A stretch of 64,000 nucleotides of DNA from NCBI GenBank assembly GCA_016931515.1, contig JAFGEQ010000023.1:59066-123065 (forward strand). Reading direction: 5' to 3'. Position numbers and translations under genes: made by a program. This DNA is from a candidate division CSSED10-310 bacterium (GTDB lineage: Bacteria; CSSED10-310). Within the stretch, counting starts at the first letter, position 1. Every line of letters starts with the position of its first letter. Below are positions 44,178 through 51,704 of this stretch, piece by piece. Under the pieces are notes generated by a model, which did no database searches, had not been told where the DNA came from, and saw nothing but the letters and a program-made list of their open reading frames with translations.

Positions 44178-44779
44178 GAGGTTCTCCCATCCATGACCAG
44201 CTCGATCACCGCATTCGCCTGCATCGCCGCCACCATCAGCACGCGCGGCGCAGCCAGGCCCATCGCCATATCGGTCGTCATGTCACCGCACAGCACCAGT
44301 TTCCCGAACTGCTCCAAGTGCAGGGTTCCCGACGCGCCATAACCCGACAGTCCATTGGCCGCCACCATCGGCCTGTCCGGGAACAGCTTGTGCCAGCGCC
44401 GGATCAGCCAGGCCTTCGCCTCCGCCCGGTCAAACGCCTCCACCAGGATGTCCGCCTGCCCGAATATACCTGCCATGTTATCCGGTGTAACCTCGTTCGC
44501 ATGCATGTCAATACCGATCTCCGGGTTGATCGCCCGTAGATGCGCCGCCAGCGCGTCCGTCTTGAACCGGCCGATATCGCTCAGAAAAAAGTGCTGCCGG
44601 TTCAGGTTCGACGCCTCGACCCGGTCCATATCCGCCAGGATCAACCGGCCGACACCCGCGCGTGTCAGCGCCACCGCTACGTTGGAACCCAACCCGCCGC
44701 AACCGGCAATGCCGACGCAGACCCCCTGCAACCGCTCCGTCGTTCCCGGAACATTTCGGCTGAAAATTCCCGTATTCAT
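44174..44779 (-). CDS. ThiF/MoeB-like adenylyltransferase
   Basis: 201 residues. The E1-like Rossmann motif is GIAGCGGLGSNVAVALTRAGV, followed by LADMDRVEASNLNRQHFF, which binds ATP-Mg and the carrier C-terminus. It is short and lacks the CxxC zinc pairs of full-length MoeB and ThiF, as in compact ThiF-family proteins. It would adenylate the GG tail of the adjacent ThiS/MoaD-like carrier. A GGAGAG site precedes the ATG, and 50 bp separate it from the oxidoreductase gene upstream. Confidence 0.8.
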   Translation of the reverse strand: MNTGIFSRNVPGTTERLQGVCVGIAGCGGLGSNVAVALTRAGVGRLILADMDRVEASNLNRQHFFLSDIGRFKTDALAAHLRAINPEIGIDMHANEVTPDNMAGIFGQADILVEAFDRAEAKAWLIRRWHKLFPDRPMVAANGLSGYGASGTLHLEQFGKLVLCGDMTTDMAMGLAAPRVLMVAAMQANAVIELVMDGRTS

Positions 44780-44829
44780 GATCGTCTCTCCGGAGAACCG
44801 GCATTCGGACCGGCTCCCTCTTCAACGCG

Positions 44830-46827
44830 CTATAACGACCGCTTGTATTCCTCCACGATCGCCACCAGCTCCGGCATATCGATCCCAAGCTCCTTCAAAC
44901 GCTCAACCGTCGGCACACCGTTGGGATCCCAGCCGCGACGCTTGTAAACAACATCGAGCGTTTTGTCATACTGCTCTTCACGGTATTCCCGGATCAGCGC
45001 CATCTTTTGCTCCGTCGTCTTCCCCGCCGGATCAATCCCGAGAACTTCCTTCAGTTGCTTGTCATATCGCTCCTGCCGGCTCTCATACTCCACTTTCGTC
45101 ACCGGACCGATCCCGCGATACGGCATGTAATCCTCGTTGCGGCGACCCTTGCCGAGCATCAGGCACATCAGGCGCTGCAGGTTGTGCACCCGCGCGCTTT
45201 CATTCAACATGATCTCCTCGTTCAGTTTCCGGCCGGTCATCCCTTCGACGAATTTGAAGTAGTTGTTGACATGATCGGGCACCTTCTGGGGTTCCGCGGT
45301 CATCTTGTTGTCAGCCGGGGTCACATCGTTCCAGCACAGTTTGCACAGGCCATACAGCCCGAACCACGTGCGCCAGAGCGGAAAATAGTAAAGCGCCTGC
45401 GCCTTGTCTTCGTAAGTCGGGATCTCGTTGTTGACCATGTCCATGAAGATCAGCCAGGCCTCGTCATGCTGCGGTCCCTTGACCGCCATGCCGTACCCGA
45501 GCTGTTGTGCCAGCGATTCCTTGCACATGTACTCCGACACTTCCAGTCCCTTGACCTCCATGCCGATGTCCTGCAAAAACGCCTTCTGCTCGTCGGTCAG
45601 GTTCAATGTCTCGCCCCAATGCTTTTTCAACCATCGGATCCCGTGACCGACATCCACCCCAAAACCTTCGCCGCGCGACATCTGGTGCAGCAATTCCAGC
45701 ACCGAACCGGACTGCCCGAAATGCAGATCCAGACCACCGGTAACGGTTTTGTCGATAATCCCGGCCTCATACGCTTCCATAACAAAGGCGATGCAGGTTG
45801 CGCCGGAGATCGTGTCGATGCCGTAGGTGTCGCAATAGAAATTGAACTCCGCGATGGCATCCATGTCGAACAGGCCCATGTTGGAGCCGCCGCCCGCCGT
45901 CTCGTATTCCGGTCCGTCCACCGTCACCAGTTGACCTTTATAGGGCCCTGTGCGCAATTCGAAATTGTCGATGGTTTTGGCGCACGCCATCGAACAGCCC
46001 TTCCAGCAGCCGTCCGGCATATTCTGCGTAAAATACTTTTCCTTCAAAATGCCGCCATCGATCTTGTAGACTTCTTCGTGAGTTCCGAACCGGTAATTCA
46101 TGACCGGCAACAGATCGTAAGCGTTCATGACACTGACGATATTGGCGGTGCCAACTTCCCGCATCCGGCACTGGTGGGCGTCCAGCGTCGCCATCTCGGC
46201 GTTGACCTTCATACCGTGATTCCGGATCAGGGTCGGATTGACGGGGTTGTTGAGGTCGTCGACGATCCGGAGTGCTCCGGTCGGGCAAACATAGGCGCAG
46301 CTTGTGCAGCCGATGCAATGCGGATCGACCTTCTCGAACGGCATCGCCACGTGCCGCTTGATGCCGCGGCCGGCGAAATCGATGATGTGCTCCTGGGCGA
46401 ACTCCGCACACGCCCTGACACAGTGCGTGCAGAGAATACAAGCCTTTGGATTCGGATCGGTCAGATCACTCGTGAACCGGCTTTCAGTGACACCGCACTG
46501 CCGGGCGATTTTTTTGATTGCCGGCACGTTCGGCCAGCGCCCCAGCAGCATTTCCGCCAGCATCCTGCGATGTTTAATTACCGTTTCCGTTTCAGTCCAG
46601 ACGCGGATCGGTTCACGCACCGGGTAGTTGCAGCTCGTCACCATCTCACGCTGTTCATCCACCTCGACTTCGACCGAACACAGCCGGCACGAGCCTTCGG
46701 GTTTCAGATCCTTGTGATGGCAGAGTGTCGGAACGGAAATTTTCTGTGCTTCGAGAACTTTCAGCAGAAGTGTCCCCTCTTTTACCGATACCGGTTGATC
46801 GTTAACGAAGATATCTATCTTGGCCAT
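44830..46827 (-). CDS. Ferredoxin-aldehyde oxidoreductase fusion: NuoG-like FeS domains plus AFOR catalytic domains 2-3
   Basis: 665 residues from the ATG at 46827, with GGAGG upstream. Residues 1-75 form a [2Fe-2S] ferredoxin with C36, C47, C50 and C66. The His/Cys third cluster of NuoG is missing. Two [4Fe-4S] motifs follow: C130-C133-C136-C140 and C171-C174-C177-C181 (CIGCTSCAYVCPTGAL). From ~205 the sequence matches the C-terminal domains of aldehyde ferredoxin oxidoreductase: C274-x3-C278-x3-C282 (GCWKGCSMAC), YGIDTISGATCIAFVMEAYEAG (~335-356) and GLCKLC (C495, C498). The AFOR_N domain is absent and is found on the preceding gene. The two products must assemble to form one pterin active site, with electrons passing through the FeS chain to the NuoF-like module. 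The substrate is unknown. Confidence 0.85.
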   Translation of the reverse strand: MAKIDIFVNDQPVSVKEGTLLLKVLEAQKISVPTLCHHKDLKPEGSCRLCSVEVEVDEQREMVTSCNYPVREPIRVWTETETVIKHRRMLAEMLLGRWPNVPAIKKIARQCGVTESRFTSDLTDPNPKACILCTHCVRACAEFAQEHIIDFAGRGIKRHVAMPFEKVDPHCIGCTSCAYVCPTGALRIVDDLNNPVNPTLIRNHGMKVNAEMATLDAHQCRMREVGTANIVSVMNAYDLLPVMNYRFGTHEEVYKIDGGILKEKYFTQNMPDGCWKGCSMACAKTIDNFELRTGPYKGQLVTVDGPEYETAGGGSNMGLFDMDAIAEFNFYCDTYGIDTISGATCIAFVMEAYEAGIIDKTVTGGLDLHFGQSGSVLELLHQMSRGEGFGVDVGHGIRWLKKHWGETLNLTDEQKAFLQDIGMEVKGLEVSEYMCKESLAQQLGYGMAVKGPQHDEAWLIFMDMVNNEIPTYEDKAQALYYFPLWRTWFGLYGLCKLCWNDVTPADNKMTAEPQKVPDHVNNYFKFVEGMTGRKLNEEIMLNESARVHNLQRLMCLMLGKGRRNEDYMPYRGIGPVTKVEYESRQERYDKQLKEVLGIDPAGKTTEQKMALIREYREEQYDKTLDVVYKRRGWDPNGVPTVERLKELGIDMPELVAIVEEYKRSL

Positions 46828-46829
46828 GG

Positions 46830-49214
46830 TTATCTCACCTCCGCATGATCGGATGGGCATTTGCCGGTTTTGATGTGTTTGTCATATCGATCCCTGAAAT
46901 ATCTGAGACTGCTGAGAACCGGATTCCCGGCCGTGCCTCCGAAACTGCACAGGCTGGTGTGCCGGATTGTATCCGCAAGCTCTTCCAGAAATACCGGATC
47001 GGTATCCGTTCCCTTGCCGTCACGGATCCGCTGGACTACCGCATGGATCTGCTGCAACCCTTCCCGGCACGGCGTGCATTTTCCGCAGCTTTCCGCCGCG
47101 AGATATTTTGTGAACGATGCCACCAGGCTGATCAGGCAGGCGCTGGAGTCGATGACCAGGATATCGCCGGTCCCCATGATGCATCCTGCCTCCGCCATCG
47201 GTTCGAAATCGAGTGGCATATCCAGTTTTTCGGGTGGCAGAAAACCGCCGCTGGGACCGCCGATGTGCACAGCTTGCAACCGCTTGCCCGCCGCTACGCC
47301 GCCCCCATAGGTTTCAATCAGGGTTCTCAGCGTTGTTCCCATTGGCACCTCAACCAGCCCCGCCCGATTGACAGCGCCGGACAGGGCAAACACCTTGGTT
47401 CCGGTCGATGTACCGATCCGTTTTCCGGCGGCGTCCACCGCGCCGATCCCCGCGAACCACGCGGCACCGCGACTGATAATGGCGGGTATGTTGACCCAGG
47501 TTTCAACGTTGTTGACCACTGTCGGTGCGCCCTTGAAGCCTGTTTCGGTCAGATGCACATACCGGGCGACCGGTTCCCCTGCCCTGCCTGACATGGACTG
47601 GATAACGGCGGTCGCTTCACCGTTAACGAACGCGCCGGCTCCCTGGTGGATGCGGATATCGAAATCAAAACCGATTCCCAGGATATTGGGGCCCAGGAAA
47701 CCCTTCGAACGTGCCAGCACCAGCGCTTTTTCCAGGCGATCCAGTGCAGTTTTATATTCCTTGCGAATGAAAATATGACCTTCCGTCGCACCTACCGCCC
47801 GGGCACCGATTATGATTCCCTCGATGACTCCGTGCGGATTTGATTCGATGATCGTCCGATCGATCGATGCGCCGGGACCGCTGTCATCGGCATTGCAGAC
47901 CACGTGCGCCGCTTTTTTCTGCTGCGCTGCGGCATCCGCTGCGGTTCGCCATTTGATTCCGGTCGGGAACCCGCTGCCACCGCGTCCGCGAAGACCGGAT
48001 TCGGTAATCGCCTGAATGATGGCATCCGGAGTCATTGTTTTACAGGTTTTCGCCAGGGCATCGTATGCGCCCTGTTTCATGGCGTTGTTGATATTTTCGG
48101 GATCCGGGGCACCGAATGACGACAGGATGGTTTCACCGTGCAGTATCGGAATCCCCGCCGGCGGTTCGCCGGTCACGGTTTGTCTGCCTGTGGGAGTCAG
48201 CGAAAACACCGGATAAAACGTGACGATGTGATACAGGTGCGATTTTGGAGTTCCGGTCGCGTTGGTGATGTCATCGATGATGTCTCGCGTGATGCATCCC
48301 TGTCGCGCCTGGGCTTCCAGCAGCATTTCGACAACATGGTCCCGGCTGGAATTCCAGCGGGATATGATGTCCTGCATTCCCTGTTTGTCGAGAACGCGCT
48401 CAGGAGTCACCTCCGGGAATTTGAATTCGTCGGCGAACGGTTGCTCCGCAATGGTCCAGGAGGGTGTAAAAAACTTGTTTTTGATGACCAGGGCTTTGAA
48501 TTTCTTGTTCCGGAACACAGCGCCCATGCCGCCGCGACCGGCCTGCTTGATCCGGGCGACCTTTCGGCGCCAGTCATAGAACGAGAAATTCAGCACGCCC
48601 ATCCAGATGTGATCGGAAGCGCTTCCTGCAGCGACAACAGCAATATTCCGCTTGTCGTCTTCGTTGTCCGCGTACATTTCGGTCAATTCCTCGCACACAA
48701 CATGCGCGTCAACCGCTTCGTCCGGCGCTTTTTCGATCGTGATTTTTCCGTTCGGTACATCAATCACGACGATGATCTCTTCATCAGCTTTTCCTGCCAA
48801 TACCAGCGCATCGAATCCGGCGAATTTCAGGTAAGGACCGAAATAGCCGCCGACGTTGGCGTCCATGATGGAGCCTGTTGCCGGTGAAACGGTTGTGCAC
48901 AGGGTTTTTCCGGATCCCGGAAAAGAGGCTGTTCCGCCGAGGGGTCCGGACGAGAAGCAGATGACGTTTTCAGGGCTGTCCCAGCGGGTATTTTTATTGA
49001 TTTCCTGGAACATCAGCCACAAATCGTAGCCTTTACCACCTGTCCAAAGCTCTTTCATCGTCGGTGGCACATCCACGATCCGGAATGTATTTGTCGTGGC
49101 GTCAACCCGGAGAACCTTGTCGGTATAGCCGTGAAGCAGCGGTGTCGGCTCGTATGACAGTTCGGCCAGAACCACATGTTTCCGGCGCATTTCAAGAATC
49201 CGGTTATGAATCAT
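46830..49214 (-). CDS. AFOR N-terminal domain fused to NuoE-like helices and NuoF
   Basis: 794 residues; the ATG has AAGGAGG seven bases upstream. Residues ~28-250 match AFOR_N: WTGGKGYDLWLM, SIMDANVGGYFGPYLKFAGFDALVLAGKA and GRGGMGAVFRNKKFKALVIK, which bind the tungsto- or molybdo-pterin. Residues ~275-345 resemble only the N-terminal helical part of NuoE (GTPKSHLYHIVTFYPVFSL); its [2Fe-2S] cysteines are gone. Residues ~400-780 are NuoF: FMN loop GLRGRGGSGFPTGIKW, CNADDSGPGASIDR, SLBB-like region, and [4Fe-4S] C710, C713, C716, C756 in ESCGKCTPCREG. It would pass electrons between NAD(H) and the catalytic half on the next gene, two bases downstream. Confidence 0.85.
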   Translation of the reverse strand: MIHNRILEMRRKHVVLAELSYEPTPLLHGYTDKVLRVDATTNTFRIVDVPPTMKELWTGGKGYDLWLMFQEINKNTRWDSPENVICFSSGPLGGTASFPGSGKTLCTTVSPATGSIMDANVGGYFGPYLKFAGFDALVLAGKADEEIIVVIDVPNGKITIEKAPDEAVDAHVVCEELTEMYADNEDDKRNIAVVAAGSASDHIWMGVLNFSFYDWRRKVARIKQAGRGGMGAVFRNKKFKALVIKNKFFTPSWTIAEQPFADEFKFPEVTPERVLDKQGMQDIISRWNSSRDHVVEMLLEAQARQGCITRDIIDDITNATGTPKSHLYHIVTFYPVFSLTPTGRQTVTGEPPAGIPILHGETILSSFGAPDPENINNAMKQGAYDALAKTCKTMTPDAIIQAITESGLRGRGGSGFPTGIKWRTAADAAAQQKKAAHVVCNADDSGPGASIDRTIIESNPHGVIEGIIIGARAVGATEGHIFIRKEYKTALDRLEKALVLARSKGFLGPNILGIGFDFDIRIHQGAGAFVNGEATAVIQSMSGRAGEPVARYVHLTETGFKGAPTVVNNVETWVNIPAIISRGAAWFAGIGAVDAAGKRIGTSTGTKVFALSGAVNRAGLVEVPMGTTLRTLIETYGGGVAAGKRLQAVHIGGPSGGFLPPEKLDMPLDFEPMAEAGCIMGTGDILVIDSSACLISLVASFTKYLAAESCGKCTPCREGLQQIHAVVQRIRDGKGTDTDPVFLEELADTIRHTSLCSFGGTAGNPVLSSLRYFRDRYDKHIKTGKCPSDHAEVR

Positions 49215-49394
49215 GAAAAACCTCCTTTAGAGAAGATCACAAATTCAAGTATATCAAGGTCTCCCGGTGTGCGGGAAACGGGGGATTATTATGGAAGATA
49301 TCAAATGAAGAGTCAAGTTTGACTGGCTGTCCAGGTATGAACAGAAAAGCACTGCGATCAGCATCCTGTCACAGATCGCCTTTATTTATAAATC

Positions 49395-49643
49395 CTCTCT
49401 CGATGTTGTAACCGTCTCCTCTACGGTTACGTTGATTATCTGGACTTTTAATCTGTCGATGTTGTAACCGTCTCCTCTACGGTTACGTTGATTATCTGGA
49501 CTTTTAATCTGTCGATGTTGTAACCGTCTCTTCTACGGTTACGTTGATTATCTGGACTTTTAATCTGTCGATATTGTAACCGTCTCCTCTGGGGGTTCAG
49601 GTGATCGTCTTGGCTTAAGAGCCCTCTCTCGATGCTGTAACCG
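49395..49643. repeat. Tandem 56-bp repeats each encoding a GTAACCGT hairpin
   Basis: CGAT starts recur at 49401, 49457, 49513 and 49569, exactly 56 bp apart, then a diverged unit at 49630. Each of the first three units contains GTAACCGT-CTCCTCT-ACGGTTAC (one with a C to T change in the loop), an 8-bp stem with a 7-base loop. The fourth and fifth units keep the left arm but lose the right. The array lies ~180 bp upstream of the AFOR-Nuo operon on non-coding DNA. Confidence 0.85.
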
Positions 49644-49760
49644 TCTCCGCCTGGCGGCGTTTCCGGAACAGCTTCGGTCTCTCCCGGAGGGCGAGACGCT
49701 ATCTACTGACGATCATGATGGTTGGTTGCAAAGAATAGTCATTTGTTTTACTGAGGTAGC

Positions 49761-49855
49761 CCCTCGCCCACTTGTGGGAGAGGGTCGGCCGGAGGCCGGG
49801 GAGAGGGCGTCACAAGCCCAGACAAACCTCATCCGCCCACTTGTGGGAGAAGCGG
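49761..49855. repeat. Pair of related hairpins sharing CGCCCACTTGTGGGAGA
   Basis: CCCTCGCCCAC-TT-GTGGGAGAGGG (49761-49784) and CCGCCCAC-TT-GTGGGAGAAGCGG (49833-49855) have the same core and loop. A CGGCC-GGA-GGCCG stem lies between them. They sit just 3-prime of the DUF169 gene on the minus strand and could act as its terminator or be a dispersed REP-like element. Confidence 0.55.
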
Positions 49856-49872
49856 ATTTATACACTCTATAT

Positions 49873-50580
49873 CTAACTTTTCTCTCGACTTTTCCTCAAA
49901 TTCCTCCAGAACGGCTTGTAGAGAAAGCTGGTCTCATCCAGCTCGCATAATCTCTCGAACATCGGCTTTGTGACGGTAAATGCCAGAACATCCGGAGGCA
50001 GGAATTGACGCATGGCGATATCGGTTGCGCCGACGGCGGCTTGGGAAACGGTTAGATCATCGAAGATAGTGACGAGTTGCATGCAGCCGGATCCAAAAGG
50101 CGCGATGACCGGTGTCGGATCGTATGGTCCGGTCCGGTATTGGGCACCGATCATCAGCACGCTGAGTTGATCCGGATTCACATAAAATGTAATGGTTTTC
50201 AGATTTGCATACTGATCCGGTTTCAACGGACCGATCACCAGATATGGATGGGTCTGCCTGTAATGGCTGTTGACATTGAGCCATTCATTCATAAGGTCCC
50301 GGGTTGCTTTCAGGCCTTCCATACCAACCAGGAATTCCACCATGTCCTGCCGGGACCGTGTTTCGACGCCGCACAGATGCTGACCGGCGCCGCCGCATGT
50401 GAAATGATCCTTTGCCAGGTATGTGCTTTTTCCTTCCATCCACTGAGGAAACGTTGAGAAGAAACAGCGTTCCGTATCAACGATGGGTTCAAACGGTGCG
50501 AGTTCCGGCGCATCGTAGAAACCGATCAGCGGACGATTGATACCGGTCATCATCAACAGTCTTTCAGGATTGGGCTGCAT
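49873..50580 (-). CDS. DUF169 family protein
   Basis: 235 residues, soluble, no signal peptide. The layout fits DUF169: LIGFYDAPELAPF near the N-terminus, a Cys/Gly-rich FTCGGAGQHLCG (~60-71), YLVIGPLKPD, VLMIGAQYRTG and APFGSGCMQLVTIFDD. DUF169 proteins are common in anaerobes and may bind a metal or cofactor through the conserved cysteine region; no activity is established. The ATG has AAGGAGG upstream. It lies upstream of the AFOR-Nuo operon on the same strand but separated by 660 bp of repeats. Confidence 0.75.
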   Translation of the reverse strand: MQPNPERLLMMTGINRPLIGFYDAPELAPFEPIVDTERCFFSTFPQWMEGKSTYLAKDHFTCGGAGQHLCGVETRSRQDMVEFLVGMEGLKATRDLMNEWLNVNSHYRQTHPYLVIGPLKPDQYANLKTITFYVNPDQLSVLMIGAQYRTGPYDPTPVIAPFGSGCMQLVTIFDDLTVSQAAVGATDIAMRQFLPPDVLAFTVTKPMFERLCELDETSFLYKPFWRNLRKSREKS

Positions 50581-50791
50581 GGGAACCTCCTTCTTTCATT
50601 GGTTTGAACAACCTGCGCTCCTTTATAATTATGCGGAATTGTCATCATTCTGTCTGCATCTACAAAAAGAACCGGATAAATGTTCCGGATAGTCACTTCG
50701 ATTTGAATGGGTTTGAAACAAATTGCTTGCAATTCCCTGATGGAATCGGCGATGATACCGCCGATATCAACTCACTATAGGAGGTCTTTTT

Positions 50792-51424
50792 ATGAGAGAT
50801 AAACTAATTGTAATTTGTTTCATTTTCGCAATGTGTGCCGGAACGGCCATGGCGGCAACTCACTTTTTCACAGACGGTTTGATTCCTGACGGGATGGAGT
50901 TCAGTATCGGGTATGCGGATATTGACGAAGATAACAGCTGGATCGATGTTTACGTGATTCCGTTCCGCCTGGAAGCCTCTTTTGGTGACAAGATGAGCCT
51001 TTTCGGTGAATTCCAGTATGCGGATTATGATTTTGAATCCACGTTCAATATCGGTGGCGGAGCGATGGTGCAGCTCGTGACTGACGGTGAGACCGAGATC
51101 CCTCTCAACGTGTCCGTCCGGGGCTCCCTGTTCTATGGTTTCGAGAAGGAAACGAACGGATATACGTCGATTCCGTCGATCATCAGCCTGGAAGGTCGCG
51201 GTATCGTTTCCAAGAGGTTCAGCGATCATCCCGTCGACTGGACCCCGTACGGATGTGTCATTCTGCAGTACAGCAAATGGGATTCGGATTATGATGACGA
51301 TTCGGAAACCTATTTTGATATCGCCCTGGGCGCCAAGCTCCGGTTCGACAACCTGGCCCTGTTCGCAGAACTGATTTTCGGCGATCTGGACGGGATCGGC
51401 ATCGGAGGTTCGTATTCGTTTTAG
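50792..51424 (+). CDS. Small outer-membrane beta-barrel-like protein
   Basis: 210 residues with a signal peptide (cleavage near AMA-A). The mature protein is made of alternating amphipathic strands (FSIGYADIDEDNSWIDVYVIPF, LFGEFQYADYDF, SVRGSLFYGFEK, FDIALGAKLRF) and ends in YSF, the C-terminal aromatic residue used in barrel insertion. About eight to ten strands fit a small barrel. An AGGAGG site precedes the ATG and a strong terminator follows. Confidence 0.65.
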   Translation: MRDKLIVICFIFAMCAGTAMAATHFFTDGLIPDGMEFSIGYADIDEDNSWIDVYVIPFRLEASFGDKMSLFGEFQYADYDFESTFNIGGGAMVQLVTDGETEIPLNVSVRGSLFYGFEKETNGYTSIPSIISLEGRGIVSKRFSDHPVDWTPYGCVILQYSKWDSDYDDDSETYFDIALGAKLRFDNLALFAELIFGDLDGIGIGGSYSF

Positions 51425-51450
51425 GTAGGCAAAAAATGACTACTAAAAAA

Positions 51451-51479
51451 GCCCCCGGAAATCCGGGGGCTTTTCTTTT
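51451..51479 (+). terminator. Strong rho-independent terminator
   Basis: GCCCCCGG and CCGGGGGC form a perfect 8-bp stem on a 4-base loop, flanked by six A on the left and TTTTCTTTT on the right. It ends the beta-barrel gene and may work in both directions. Confidence 0.92.
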
Positions 51480-51552
51480 ATTTCAATAAGATAGCTTATA
51501 TTTATGCTTTTTATTGACACTTTAGTCATTTAGATTCATTTGAAGTGCCACA

Positions 51553-51568
51553 GTGAACCTGGGTTCAC
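51553..51568. promoter_or_regulatory. Perfect 7+2+7 inverted repeat upstream of cas3
   Basis: GTGAACC-TG-GGTTCAC lies 152 bp upstream of the cas3 ATG and ~70 bp upstream of the candidate promoter. The symmetry fits a dimeric DNA-binding regulator. No T run follows. Confidence 0.4.
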
Positions 51569-51619
51569 CCAACGCTCACAGATCGACCCCATGAATTCCG
51601 AAAAGAGAGAGTTATAAGA

Positions 51620-51646
51620 TGGACAATAATAGCCTTATGGTATAAT
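51620..51646 (+). promoter_or_regulatory. Candidate promoter of the cas operon
   Basis: TGGACA (51620-51625) and a consensus TATAAT (51641-51646) are separated by 15 bp, shorter than ideal. The -10 lies 59 bp before the cas3 ATG at 51705. The wider 51480-51704 gap is A+T-rich and holds no gene. Confidence 0.45.
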
Positions 51647-51704
51647 TCTGCATTGAGGAAAAAAATGACGATTATTTAAAGAATACATGCATCTGGAGGT
51701 TCGG

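Noticed and set aside
45007..46848. A 613-codon plus-strand open frame
   Set aside because: It lies wholly antisense to the ferredoxin-AFOR gene, has no domain or start signal, and reflects high G+C at third positions of the real gene.
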